The notes under the pieces: generated by a model
Told to the model about the DNA's origin: nothing
The model's input: only the letters and a program-made list of their open reading frames with translations
Database searches by the model: none
Assembly: GCA_001604105.1 (NCBI GenBank)
Contig: LVAQ01000013.1
Span: 62,001 to 126,000 of the forward strand
DNA: 64,000 nt
Reading direction: 5' to 3'
Source: Clostridiales bacterium Firm_11
Lineage (GTDB): Bacteria > Bacillota > Clostridia > Christensenellales > Aristaeellaceae
Translations under genes and position numbers: made by a program
Shown: positions 9,968-18,001 of the stretch, piece by piece
Position numbering within the stretch: the stretch's first letter is position 1
How the letters are laid out: every line of letters begins with the position of its first letter

Positions 9968-10264
9968 ATGTTCCGACACATCGTACTGTTTTGGCTCAAG
10001 GATAAAAGTGAAGAGAACATCCGTACTACTGTAGATATCCTGCAATCAATGAAAGGGGACATCCCCGGGATGCTTACGCTGGAAGCATCCGCGGATGCGG
10101 CTGGTACACCCCGCAGTTGCGACATCTGCCTGTGTGAAACCTTTGAGGATCGCAGCGCCTATGAAGCCTACCGTACCCATCCCGTACACTTGCCGGTTCA
10201 GGCGCACATGCATAGCGTGATGGAACTTTCCCACAGTGCAGATTATGAGGTGCTAAAGCCGTGA
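9968..10264 (+). CDS. Dabb (stress-responsive A/B barrel) domain protein
   Basis: A 98-residue protein consisting of one ferredoxin-like A/B barrel. It begins MFRHIVLFWLKD, typical of Dabb proteins, continues with a GMLTLEASAD strand, and has the usual F-(x)-AYEAYRTHPVH segment before the C-terminus. Such proteins form dimers; most have no defined reaction, though some act in polyketide chemistry. I start at the ATG at 9968 because AAGGAGG lies 7 bases upstream; a 10-codon longer frame lacks such a site. The next gene starts on a GTG that overlaps this stop, so the two are translated together. Confidence 0.85.
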   Translation: MFRHIVLFWLKDKSEENIRTTVDILQSMKGDIPGMLTLEASADAAGTPRSCDICLCETFEDRSAYEAYRTHPVHLPVQAHMHSVMELSHSADYEVLKP

Positions 10265-10569
10265 ACGGTAGCGACAGTGCTTCTACCGGGCGTATGTGGG
10301 TCAGGATCATCAAAGGTCATCGCACCACAAGGGATTTGACCATCCCCTGCCAACGCACCGCGCCGCTTGTGGCGCTTCAGAACGCCATGCATACGCTGGA
10401 CTTGAGCATGCCGGTATGGCTGCTTCGCCATCAGCAGGATTGGGATCGTTTTGCGCTTACCCGTCTTTTGCCGGAACACTTCGTGGACAGCGTTGACTTT
10501 GATCGAATGGACATCTCCTATATTGCCCCAGAGGAAACCCGCAAACCGAATACTACCCGCGGGGATTGA
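10261..10569 (+). CDS. Small conserved-looking protein, unknown function
   Basis: 102 residues beginning at a GTG that overlaps the stop of the Dabb gene (GTGA at 10261-10264), with GAGG about 10 bases upstream. The sequence is soluble and rich in basic and aromatic residues: MWVRIIKGHRTTRD near the start, a central Asp/Leu helix, then DWDRFALTRLLPEHFVDSVDF. I recall similar small uncharacterised proteins in Clostridia but cannot name a family. It has no signal peptide or membrane segment. The frame ends 125 bases before a good terminator, supporting a two-gene unit. Confidence 0.7.
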   Translation: MNGSDSASTGRMWVRIIKGHRTTRDLTIPCQRTAPLVALQNAMHTLDLSMPVWLLRHQQDWDRFALTRLLPEHFVDSVDFDRMDISYIAPEETRKPNTTRGD

Positions 10570-10693
10570 CCGTCCGCTGATAAGACGTTGCAGTTATGCA
10601 TATTCATGCTTTCCCGCGTTGCGATTCCAACATTTTTGAATCGAAAATATGTAAACATATTGTAAGAATTTCTTAACATATTATTAACATGAA

Positions 10694-10726
10694 GTGGTCA
10701 AGCCTATTCATTTGACCGTTTTTTTT
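10694..10726 (+). terminator. Intrinsic terminator after the Dabb operon
   Basis: GGTCAA (10696-10701) pairs with TTGACC (10712-10717), followed after one base by eight T (10719-10726). It closes the Dabb/small-protein unit. The AT-rich stretch before it (10646-10677) holds two short palindromes, AATATG-TAAA-CATATT and TAAGAA/TTCTTA, of unknown role. Confidence 0.75.
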
Positions 10727-10736
10727 GGTGCGCAAT

Positions 10737-10747
10737 TATGGTATACT
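10737..10747 (+). promoter_or_regulatory. Extended -10 promoter of aroA
   Basis: TATGGTATACT carries an extended -10 (TG one base before TATACT at 10742-10747). The -35 region is only a T tract. The predicted start near 10754 leaves a 67-base leader before aroA. Confidence 0.5.
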
Positions 10748-10820
10748 GTTACAGACATGCGGACTTTTTTCCCTGCGTTCCGCAATAATACTCAGTTATT
10801 ATCCTTCAGGGGGTTTGTAT

Positions 10821-12158
10821 ATGGCAACGAGCACCTTCCAAACGGCACGTCTCAAAGGAATCGCATCCATCCCACCCGCAAAAAGCGAAGCGCACCGTGC
10901 CTTGCTTTTAGCCGCGCTGGGCAAAGGAAACTGCCAGTTGAACGGTTTCCCATCCCCGCTTTGCGATGATACGCAGGCAATGATCAATGGTGTGACAGCG
11001 CTTGGCGCAAGTGTTGTACACAATGGGGAAACGTTGCTGATCACCCCTGCGCCCCTGCAGCCGGCCAATAAAGCCACCGTTACCTGTGAGGTTTACGCGT
11101 GCGCTGCCGCCCTGCGCATGCTGATTCCGGCCTTCTTAAGCCGGGGCCAAGCCGTGCGTTTTACCATGGAAGACGCGCTTTTCAACCGCCCCCTCTCCGC
11201 TTTTGACCCTTTAATAGCCAAGCTGAAGGCCACGTTAACACGTATGCCTTCCACCCCTGGGACACGCGCCAGCGTTACGCTGCAAGGAGAGATGCCTGCC
11301 GGCGATTACGAAATCGACGGTTCGCTATCCAGTCAATTTGCATCCGGGCTGCTTATTGCCCTTGGTCACGCGCGGGATGCCTCCGGCATGCCTGCGCCCG
11401 CCACTTTGTGGGTCAAGCCGCCCATTGTAAGCCGTCCCTATCTGGACATGACCCTCCGTTTGATAGAGCGTTTCGGCTTGACTTGCATTGAACATGGCGG
11501 CGGACACTTTACGCTGACCCCGACAGCGTTGCAAAACCCTACGGAGGTTGCTGTTTCACCAGACTGGTCACAAGCCGCCGTTTTGCTTTGCGCCAACGCA
11601 ATGGGGCATGGTGTGATTCTATCTCAAATGAAGGAACCCGTATGCGACGAGCCGACTTTGCAGGGAGATTCGCGTATTGTATCCATCTTGCGGGATATGG
11701 GGCTTGCGGTGCTTTCGATTGCAGAAGGTTTATGGGTATGCTGCCCCTCCCGCGCCGGGCTTACGCCGCTCACCCTAGATTGCAGTGATATCCCTGATCT
11801 TGCGCCGATCCTTGCGCTCACATGCACGCAGGCCAAAGGGATGTCCACCCTCAGCGGGGTAAGTCGCCTGCGCGTCAAAGAATGTGACCGCCTCACGGCC
11901 ACCTGTGATTTACTCACGCAGATGGGTGCAAAAGTGGAACTGGGCGCGGATGGCGATACCCTTCGCATTTTCGGTTCAACGCCTCTGCAGGGCGGTTTCT
12001 CAGCCGATGCGCGGGGCGATCATCGAATGGTGATGCTGCTTGCCGTTGCCGCGCTGTTATGCAAGGAGCCAATCACCGTGCAGGGCGTAGAGGCCATCAA
12101 CAAATCCTGGCCTGGCTTTTTGGCGACATATCATGCGTTGGGAGGCGTCTTTCAATGA
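10821..12158 (+). CDS. aroA: 3-phosphoshikimate 1-carboxyvinyltransferase (EPSP synthase)
   Basis: Sixth step of the shikimate pathway: joins phosphoenolpyruvate to shikimate-3-phosphate. The 445-residue product has the family length. Signatures are PPAKSEAHRALLLAAL near residue 13 (the substrate Lys-Ser; most homologues read KS-x-(S/T)-x-R), DGSLSSQFASGLLIAL in the middle, and RVKECDRL followed by DHRMVM in the C-terminal half. The ATG at 10821 has AGGGGG 7 bases upstream; an in-frame GTG at 10725 would add an atypical N-terminus. The stop overlaps the aroC start in ATGA, so the two are coupled. Confidence 0.95.
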   Translation: MATSTFQTARLKGIASIPPAKSEAHRALLLAALGKGNCQLNGFPSPLCDDTQAMINGVTALGASVVHNGETLLITPAPLQPANKATVTCEVYACAAALRMLIPAFLSRGQAVRFTMEDALFNRPLSAFDPLIAKLKATLTRMPSTPGTRASVTLQGEMPAGDYEIDGSLSSQFASGLLIALGHARDASGMPAPATLWVKPPIVSRPYLDMTLRLIERFGLTCIEHGGGHFTLTPTALQNPTEVAVSPDWSQAAVLLCANAMGHGVILSQMKEPVCDEPTLQGDSRIVSILRDMGLAVLSIAEGLWVCCPSRAGLTPLTLDCSDIPDLAPILALTCTQAKGMSTLSGVSRLRVKECDRLTATCDLLTQMGAKVELGADGDTLRIFGSTPLQGGFSADARGDHRMVMLLAVAALLCKEPITVQGVEAINKSWPGFLATYHALGGVFQ

Positions 12159-13258
12159 GCGGCCACATCGGCAAAGCGCTGCATGTGCAGCTTTTTGGAG
12201 AATCCCATGGTACTGCGCTGGGCGCAACGGTGGATGGATTGCCGGCAGGTTTGCCCATTGATATCGACGCGCTCACCGCCTTTTTACAGCGCCGTGCTGC
12301 CAAGGGCGGGGAGCTTGCCACCGGTCGAATGGAAGCGGATATACCCCGCATCATCTCCGGCCTGCACAACGGTATCACCACTGGCCACCCCATTACTGGA
12401 ATCTTTGAGAATGCGGATACCCACTCGTCGGATTATGGTTTCCTGCCGGATCGTCCACGTCCCGGGCACGCGGATTATCCAGCAATTGTTAAATCCGGCG
12501 GTTTTGATGATCTGCGAGGCAGCGGCCACCATAGCGGACGCCTTACCCTTGCTTATGCATTTGCAGGCGGGCTTGCGCTCGCTTTGCTGGCAAGCCAAGG
12601 GATTCGCATCGCGGCACATGTGCTCTCCATCGCAGGCATTGAGGATGTTCCGCTTGATCCTCTGAAGCCGGATATGGCAGCAATGCAAAAGGCCTATGGC
12701 ATGCCCGTTCCAACGCTGGATGTACAGGCTGGTGAACGCATGCGCGCCGCCATCCTTGCTGCCAAAGACGATTCAGATTCAGTGGGCGGTGTGGTGGAAG
12801 TCGCGGCAACGGGATTGCCTGTCGGCCTTGGCGCGCCCTTCTTTGACGGGGTGGAAGCGCTGGTCGCAGAACATTTTTTCTCCATCCCCGCTGTGAAAGG
12901 CGTAGAATTTGGGGCAGGTTTCTCTGCCTCTTCCATGCGTGGGAGCGCCTACAACGATCCTTATACCATCCGAGATGGCAAAGTCGTAACTACCAAAAAT
13001 GATGCGGGCGGTTTGCTTGGTGGCTTAACGACTGGTATGCCTTTGGTTGCCCGTATCGCTTTCCGCCCCACCGCTTCCATTGCGCTTTCTCAGCATACTG
13101 TCAGCCTATCCAACCATGTGGATGCTGCGCTGGAAGTGCGAGGCAGGCATGATCCATGCATCGTCATCCGCGCATTGCCAGTCGTGGAAGGCGCGCTGGC
13201 GCTTGCTATAGCTGACCTGTGGTTACGCCAGAACGGCGACCGTGCCTTGAAGGAGTAG
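12155..13258 (+). CDS. aroC: Chorismate synthase
   Basis: Last shikimate step: FMN-dependent conversion of EPSP to chorismate, the precursor of aromatic amino acids. At 367 residues it has normal length. Family signatures: LFGESHGTALGATVDGLPAG at the N-terminus, SSDYGFLPDRPRPGHADYPA, the DLRGSGHHSGR motif, and RIAFRPTASI near the C-terminus. The start overlaps the aroA stop (ATGA, 12155-12158) with GGGAGG upstream. The rlmD-like gene follows after one base, so the operon is aroA-aroC-rlmD. Confidence 0.96.
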   Translation: MSGHIGKALHVQLFGESHGTALGATVDGLPAGLPIDIDALTAFLQRRAAKGGELATGRMEADIPRIISGLHNGITTGHPITGIFENADTHSSDYGFLPDRPRPGHADYPAIVKSGGFDDLRGSGHHSGRLTLAYAFAGGLALALLASQGIRIAAHVLSIAGIEDVPLDPLKPDMAAMQKAYGMPVPTLDVQAGERMRAAILAAKDDSDSVGGVVEVAATGLPVGLGAPFFDGVEALVAEHFFSIPAVKGVEFGAGFSASSMRGSAYNDPYTIRDGKVVTTKNDAGGLLGGLTTGMPLVARIAFRPTASIALSQHTVSLSNHVDAALEVRGRHDPCIVIRALPVVEGALALAIADLWLRQNGDRALKE

Positions 13259-13259
13259 C

Positions 13260-14618
13260 ATGCTATCAAAAAACCAAACCCTCACCTTAACCTGCGAAAG
13301 CCTTGGTGCCGATCTGGAAGGGATCTGCCATCACGAGGGGCAGGCAATATTTGTGGTGGGCGCTTTGCCCGGTGAAACCTTTACCGCCAAAGTTGTTCAG
13401 GTGCGAGCACAGTATGCGTTCGCGCTGATGACCGACCTGCTAACCCCCTCCCCGGATCGCCGCAAGCCGATTTGCCCTGTGTATGCAAAATGTGGCGGGT
13501 GCAGCGGCCAGCATATGACCTATGATGCAACGCTTGCTGCCAAACACAAACAAACCGTGGATTGCCTGACACGCATTGGCGGGCTTTCCCTTGCCCAAGC
13601 GGATGTACCGCCTGTGCTGGGCGCGGCGGCGCCGCTGCGTTACCGCAACAAAGCCAGCTTGCCCGTAGGTGGAACGGCGGCTGCTCCGCTGCTGGGTTTC
13701 TACCAAAGGCGCAGCCATTCGATCGTCCCCATTACAGATTGCCCTGTATCCATGGGTCCGCTCCCGCAGGTGATCACAGCCGTCAAAGGTTGGATGCAAA
13801 CCTTTGCCGTCACGCCCTATGATGAATCTACCCACAAAGGGATCCTGCGTCATGTGATCGTTCGTACCGCTCGCAGCGGACAGGTGATGGTATTGCTGGT
13901 GGCGACGACTGCTACCCTTCCTCATACAGATGAACTCATCCAATCCCTTACCGGTACCGTACCGGGGTTCTGTTCCCTTCATGTAAGCGAGAATCGGCAA
14001 CATCATAATGTGATTCTGGGCAAGACCTGCACTGCGCTATTCGGAGAAGATGTTATCCTTGAAACGATGCTGGGGCTTACGTTTGAAATCTCGCCGCTTT
14101 CCTTTTTTCAGGTAAACCCTGCTCAAACGGAGCATCTCTATCAAACCGCCCTTGATTTTGCCAAACTAAGCCCGATGGATGTGGTTGTGGATGCTTATGC
14201 GGGTGCGGGCACCATTGCGCTCTGTATGGCAAGACAATGCAAACAGGTGATTGGGCTTGAGATCGTACCGCAAGCGGTGGAGAGCGCGCGCCGCAATGCT
14301 GAACGCAACCGCATAACGAATGTTCAATTCATAAATGAGGCAGTTGAAAAGGCATTGCCAGCTTTGATCCACGATGGCTTGCGCCCGGATGTGGTCGTAT
14401 TGGATCCTCCCCGTAAAGGTGTGGAACCACAGGTGATCCATGCATTGCTTGCCGCTTTACCCAAACGCATTGTCTATGTAAGCTGCCATGTACCCACACA
14501 GGCGCGTGACGTTGCCATGCTTGTTTCCGGCGGCTACCATGTATGCGCCATTCAGCCGGTAGATATGTTCTGTTATGCCAGCGGCGTAGAGAATGTCCTT
14601 TGTTTGGAACGGGCTTAA
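13260..14618 (+). CDS. rlmD: 23S rRNA (uracil-C5)-methyltransferase, RlmD/TrmA family
   Basis: SAM-dependent RNA m5U methyltransferase, 452 residues. In order: an N-terminal TRAM-like strand region (residues 5-60), a four-Cys iron-sulfur motif C-x5-CGGC, the FFQVNPAQTEHLY loop, the SAM motif VVDAYAGAGTIALC, VVLDPPRKG, and the catalytic Cys in YVSCHVPTQARD. The family usually reads SCN-P-(T/A), so the His after the Cys is a small variation. The C-terminal VDMFCYASGVENVL replaces the usual VDMFPHT-HVE. AAGGAG overlaps the aroC stop. RlmD versus the RlmCD/TrmA type cannot be decided from sequence alone. Confidence 0.9.
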   Translation: MLSKNQTLTLTCESLGADLEGICHHEGQAIFVVGALPGETFTAKVVQVRAQYAFALMTDLLTPSPDRRKPICPVYAKCGGCSGQHMTYDATLAAKHKQTVDCLTRIGGLSLAQADVPPVLGAAAPLRYRNKASLPVGGTAAAPLLGFYQRRSHSIVPITDCPVSMGPLPQVITAVKGWMQTFAVTPYDESTHKGILRHVIVRTARSGQVMVLLVATTATLPHTDELIQSLTGTVPGFCSLHVSENRQHHNVILGKTCTALFGEDVILETMLGLTFEISPLSFFQVNPAQTEHLYQTALDFAKLSPMDVVVDAYAGAGTIALCMARQCKQVIGLEIVPQAVESARRNAERNRITNVQFINEAVEKALPALIHDGLRPDVVVLDPPRKGVEPQVIHALLAALPKRIVYVSCHVPTQARDVAMLVSGGYHVCAIQPVDMFCYASGVENVLCLERA

Positions 14619-14689
14619 AATGAACCCCCTTCTATCGTAAGAAAACGGTCTGGCACAGGATACCCTCGACTGCTTATCGATACTTTTGT

Positions 14690-14805
14690 GTGGGAGCCAA
14701 ACTGCACCTCGTCCATTAGACGAAGTGCCTTTTGGCTCCCACTTCCAACATTGCGCCTTATGTTAGCGCATCCCAATGATACGCCCTCTGGCACACGCAT
14801 GCCAG
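14690..14805. repeat. Large nested hairpin and small hairpin between convergent genes
   Basis: Arms 14690-14701 (GTGGGAGCCAAA) and 14731-14742 pair perfectly over 12 bp. Inside, GCAC-TCGT and ACGA-GTGC form a second helix with one mismatch. A further 6-bp hairpin with a six-base loop lies at 14788-14805. The region separates the convergent rlmD and SGNH genes, so it may terminate both, but neither side has a T tract. A remnant of a small mobile repeat is an alternative. No protein gene is convincing in 14619-14876. Confidence 0.5.
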
Positions 14806-14876
14806 CCAGTTTATGCTTCAATTGGGTAGTTTCCTTGGCAAGATCATCCCGCACAATAAACCTTGCCCAAACACGC

Positions 14877-15635
14877 TCATTGAAGCCAAGATATACTGGG
14901 AATTGCCGTCAGATAGGCTTCATCCGCCTCCTGATCCGCTCGGGCAGGTAAAGGGTTAAGCTTGTTGCGGACAATCTGCAGCACGGCATCACTCAGGCGT
15001 TTATGCCCCTCATCATTGGGATGGATACCGTCTAGGCACATTAGATCCGCGTAGTCTGGCTGCGCCAAAAGCATATCCCGAAGATCCAGCAGCGTTGTGC
15101 TTGTGGCGCGGGCAACGTTGCGCACAGCGTTTGCATAGCGTTCCTGCCAGCGGTAAATATGGTTCACATCTCCCAGCGCTAAAAGAATAGCCTGTGCATC
15201 AAGCCCTCTCGTAACCCATTGGAAATACCGCTCCGCATGCAAGGGCAGCGGCGTTATCAGCAGCGGTTCCATATTCTGTTTTCGAATCGCCTTCACAAAT
15301 CGGCCAAGGCTATCCTCAAAAAGGGTAAGCGGTACCTTTGCCTCAATGGATGCTTGCGGGTTTGCCGACACACTGGCCCAGTCCAAGTCACAATCATTCC
15401 CGCCAAATTCCACTGCGCACAACGCACCGCTTTCTCCTTTGAATCCCTCAAAAAGCGCAAGGCCATCCAACACCGTTGCCCCCATGGTGGAATGGTTTTC
15501 TACCTGTAAACCAGTGGACTGCGCAAGCCTGGTGGTGCAGCGTTCCTTAGAAATGGCATAGCGCTGCTTCTTTTCTTGATAAACAATCCCTCTGGCGAGC
15601 GAATCTCCCCAGACGTGGATACTTGAGTACGTCAT
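14877..15635 (-). CDS. SGNH/GDSL hydrolase
   Basis: A 252-residue esterase or lipase-type hydrolase. Block I is HVWGDSLARG with the nucleophile Ser near residue 12, the oxyanion Asn block is VEFGGNDCD, and block V is LDGIHPNDEGH with the catalytic Asp-x-x-His. No signal peptide is seen, so it is probably cytosolic. The start has GAGAGG upstream and its own promoter (15672-15699), divergent from the DUF1836 gene. The substrate cannot be told; related enzymes remove acyl or acetyl groups from sugars or lipids. Confidence 0.9.
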   Translation of the reverse strand: MTYSSIHVWGDSLARGIVYQEKKQRYAISKERCTTRLAQSTGLQVENHSTMGATVLDGLALFEGFKGESGALCAVEFGGNDCDLDWASVSANPQASIEAKVPLTLFEDSLGRFVKAIRKQNMEPLLITPLPLHAERYFQWVTRGLDAQAILLALGDVNHIYRWQERYANAVRNVARATSTTLLDLRDMLLAQPDYADLMCLDGIHPNDEGHKRLSDAVLQIVRNKLNPLPARADQEADEAYLTAIPSISWLQ

Positions 15636-15671
15636 ACACTATCGCCTCTCTATCATCTAGTATTTATTACT

Positions 15672-15699
15672 AGTATATACGTTTTAGTTAATTTGTCAA
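15672..15699 (-). promoter_or_regulatory. Promoter of the SGNH hydrolase gene
   Basis: On the minus strand a perfect TTGACA (15699-15694), a 16-base spacer, and TATACT (15677-15672). It lies in the 141-base divergent region shared with the promoter at 15716-15744. Confidence 0.7.
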
Positions 15700-15715
15700 G
15701 CCAGTATGCACCCAC

Positions 15716-15744
15716 TTGTTGATTTTTTTGCCGCGTGATATACT
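15716..15744 (+). promoter_or_regulatory. Promoter of the DUF1836/GNAT operon
   Basis: TTGTTG (15716-15721), a 17-base spacer and TATACT (15739-15744), about 26 bases before the start codon region of the DUF1836 gene. Confidence 0.65.
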
Positions 15745-15776
15745 AATAGCTGATGAATCCCTCTCGGAGGTGCCCT

Positions 15777-16358
15777 ATGAACAATCGTCAGGAACTGTTT
15801 GCAACACGGCTTGCCGCACTTTCCCAAACCCCCTGGGAACAGATACCGGATTTTGGACTGTATATGGATCAGGTGATTACCTTTGTGGAAAGGCAATGCA
15901 AGCCCCTGTTTATGGATGGAGAACGTATCTTCACCCCTGCCATGGTCAATAACTACGTCAAGTTCGGGCTGGTCAATCGCCCAGTAGACAAAAAATACGG
16001 TCGTGAACAGTTGGCGCAGCTGATGATGATTTGCGTGCTCAAGCAATCCGCCTCGGCGGAGGGCATGAAGGCGCTGCTCCGCCCACAAGAAGGTGTAAGC
16101 CTGCAAGCCCATTATGAAGCGTTCTGCCAAACGGTACGTGAGATTTTTACGACCTTGCTAAAGGCTATGCCTTTCCCCTCCCCCATGCACTGCGCGGTTC
16201 AGGGTGCTGCTTACTTATTCCTTTGCAACACCTTGCTTGCAACACAGCAGGAGCCAAAGGCGGAAACAGTCAAGACCCCAAAAGCCGAAGAGAAACCTTC
16301 AGGCAAAGCGGTATCCCAGCCACCCATCCAAAGCCCGGAGGAGGTGCCTGCGCCATGA
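15777..16358 (+). CDS. DUF1836 family protein
   Basis: 193 residues. The first 150 match the Firmicute DUF1836 family as I know it: TPAMVNNYVKFGLV followed by KKYGREQLAQLMMICVLKQ, which resembles a MerR-like winged helix-turn-helix. The tail from about residue 158 is Lys/Glu/Pro-rich and probably disordered. The start at 15777 is supported by GGAGG five bases upstream. The stop overlaps the following GNAT gene (ATGA). A DNA-binding regulatory role is inferred from the fold and has not been shown for the family to my knowledge. Confidence 0.85.
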   Translation: MNNRQELFATRLAALSQTPWEQIPDFGLYMDQVITFVERQCKPLFMDGERIFTPAMVNNYVKFGLVNRPVDKKYGREQLAQLMMICVLKQSASAEGMKALLRPQEGVSLQAHYEAFCQTVREIFTTLLKAMPFPSPMHCAVQGAAYLFLCNTLLATQQEPKAETVKTPKAEEKPSGKAVSQPPIQSPEEVPAP

Positions 16359-16891
16359 AAAGCTTTCCTGAACCCGGTACGTTGCCTGCGCTGGAAGGTC
16401 TTGTTTGCAAACAGCTCACTCCGCAGGATGCAGCCAGCATCATGACGCTTCAGGCACAGATGCTCGCAGCCTTGCCGGATCCAACATGGTATTATCCTTC
16501 CGATTACACCATGTTCGCAGATTGCTGCCAGCGGGGTGAAAGTTTCGGTTTTTTCAGCGGCGAGACGCTGGCGGGTTTCGGTACGCTTACCCCCTGGTAT
16601 GCGCGACCCGATCGCAATTATGCCCTCAAGGTGGGTGATCCGGTGGAGAATACGTACGATTTTCAGGACGTGATGGTATCCCCCCTTTTCCGAAGGCGCG
16701 GCATCCACAGCGCGCTTCTGGACTTTTTTGAGCGCCTCGCTCGCGATGCAGGCGGCGTGGCGCTCTACTGTACCATCGCGCCGGATAACATCCCCTCCGT
16801 ACGCAGCTTTGAGAAAGCGGGATATCAGTGCATCCTCCAAAAACCAGCCTATGAAGGCATGCTTCGCGGGTATTTCCGAAAACGCCTCTAG
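16355..16891 (+). CDS. GNAT family N-acetyltransferase
   Basis: 178 residues with the GNAT fold. The acetyl-CoA pocket is visible as QDVMVSPLFRRRGIHSALLDFF (the R-x-x-G-(I/H) pyrophosphate loop), followed by the C-terminal NIPSVRSFEKAGYQ strand-helix common to the family. Start overlaps the DUF1836 stop, with GGAGGAGG upstream. The acceptor is unknown. A 16-bp terminator hairpin follows about 95 bases downstream and closes the two-gene operon. Confidence 0.88.
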   Translation: MKSFPEPGTLPALEGLVCKQLTPQDAASIMTLQAQMLAALPDPTWYYPSDYTMFADCCQRGESFGFFSGETLAGFGTLTPWYARPDRNYALKVGDPVENTYDFQDVMVSPLFRRRGIHSALLDFFERLARDAGGVALYCTIAPDNIPSVRSFEKAGYQCILQKPAYEGMLRGYFRKRL

Positions 16892-16986
16892 GCCAAAGCT
16901 TTACGTCTACTTTGAAAAAGAAAATCAGAAAACAACGTAACCATAAAATCATCATCGGTAGCCCGAAGCGTGCTGGAAATTGCCTC

Positions 16987-17024
16987 ATGTTCAAAAACCT
17001 GCATACAGGCAGGTTTTTGAACAT
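16987..17024 (+). terminator. Perfect 16-bp hairpin after the GNAT gene
   Basis: Arms 16987-17002 and 17009-17024 are perfectly complementary with a six-base loop ATACAG. The right arm contains GGTTTTTG, which supplies a T-rich 3' side. It is the likely end of the DUF1836/GNAT transcript, separating it from the pilus operon promoter. Confidence 0.7.
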
Positions 17025-17076
17025 ATGCGATTCAGTTACAAAGCATGATACATCCTTGCGCTATGGGTGATACCGC

Positions 17077-17105
17077 TTGACGCACCTTGCAAAACAAGCT
17101 AAAAT
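17077..17105 (+). promoter_or_regulatory. Promoter of the pilus-like operon
   Basis: TTGACG (17077-17082), a 17-base spacer and TAAAAT (17100-17105). It precedes the transglutaminase-like gene by about 60 bases and could drive all genes through pilT. Confidence 0.7.
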
Positions 17106-17169
17106 GATACCTATAAACTCCTAAAACGATACGGCTGATTTGACAATGTGTTCGAAATGGGGCGTAACG

Positions 17170-17988
17170 ATGGCTAAGCGTCAAGGATTCCACGGCCTAA
17201 CCGCCCTGGTTTTGTTTGGCTTTTTTGCCCTGATCTGCTATGCCGTCGCAGCATCCATCGCCCTATTTCCAGCAGCAGATGGTTTGGTGACCCATAAGGA
17301 CAGCGGTTTAACTGTCGATGCCAGCCATAGCGATCAGGGCTACATTATGGTTAAGCATGCCGCAACGGATAAACACCTGAAAATGCGCATCACGCAAGGG
17401 AACGATTATTACACCTATGATTTGCCATCAGGAACCGATTTTCAGCCGTTTGGCTTGCCCTTTGGTTCTGGCAAGTATAAAATACAGGTATTCAAGCAGG
17501 TTTCCGGTAAACGCTACAGTAACGCTGCAAGCATCAGTTTTTCCGCCTCCCTTGCCGATGAAACCCTACCGTACCTGTACCCAAACCAATATGTATCCTA
17601 TGGTGAGCAGAGCCAAGCCGTAGCGTTAGCTGAGACGCTATGCAAAGGTGCCAGCACCGCGCAGGATAAACTGGCCATCATTCAGGACTACGTGGTACGC
17701 AATATCCAATATGACTATATTCTGGCGATCTCCGTTCAAAGCGGTTATTTGCCTGATGTTGATCATGTGCTTGCGACAGGCAAGGGCATCTGTTTTGATT
17801 ATGCGGCACTCCTCGCCTGTATGCTGCAGGCGGTAGGCGTACCTGCAAAGCTGGAAATCGGTTATGCCGACAAACTTTACCATGCATGGAACAGTGTGCT
17901 GATCAACGACGAGTGGCTCCACATTGATACCACCGCCGAAGCCAACAACATGCAGGTTCGCAAATATACCACCGAGCGCACATACTAA
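17170..17988 (+). CDS. Transglutaminase-like protein with N-terminal membrane anchor
   Basis: 272 residues: one hydrophobic segment at about residues 12-38 (signal anchor), a linker, then a transglutaminase/protease-like domain. The catalytic triad is visible as Cys in GKGICFDYAALLACML, His in YHAWNSV, and Asp in HIDTT. Activity could be peptide cleavage or cross-linking outside the membrane. It is the first gene of the pilus-like operon, followed after 13 bases by the PilC-type gene. I chose the ATG at 17170 (GGGGCG upstream). A role in processing or cross-linking the pilin-like proteins is inference from position. Confidence 0.88.
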   Translation: MAKRQGFHGLTALVLFGFFALICYAVAASIALFPAADGLVTHKDSGLTVDASHSDQGYIMVKHAATDKHLKMRITQGNDYYTYDLPSGTDFQPFGLPFGSGKYKIQVFKQVSGKRYSNAASISFSASLADETLPYLYPNQYVSYGEQSQAVALAETLCKGASTAQDKLAIIQDYVVRNIQYDYILAISVQSGYLPDVDHVLATGKGICFDYAALLACMLQAVGVPAKLEIGYADKLYHAWNSVLINDEWLHIDTTAEANNMQVRKYTTERTY

Positions 17989-18001
17989 GGAGGGCAAAGC
18001 C

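Noticed and set aside
14690..14742. Integron attC-like site
   Set aside because: The arms lack the GTTRRRY/RYYYAAC core sites of attC.
14615..14854. Minus-strand open frame of 79 codons after rlmD
   Set aside because: GTG start with weak SD, overlaps the nested hairpin, no family recognised; more likely non-coding.
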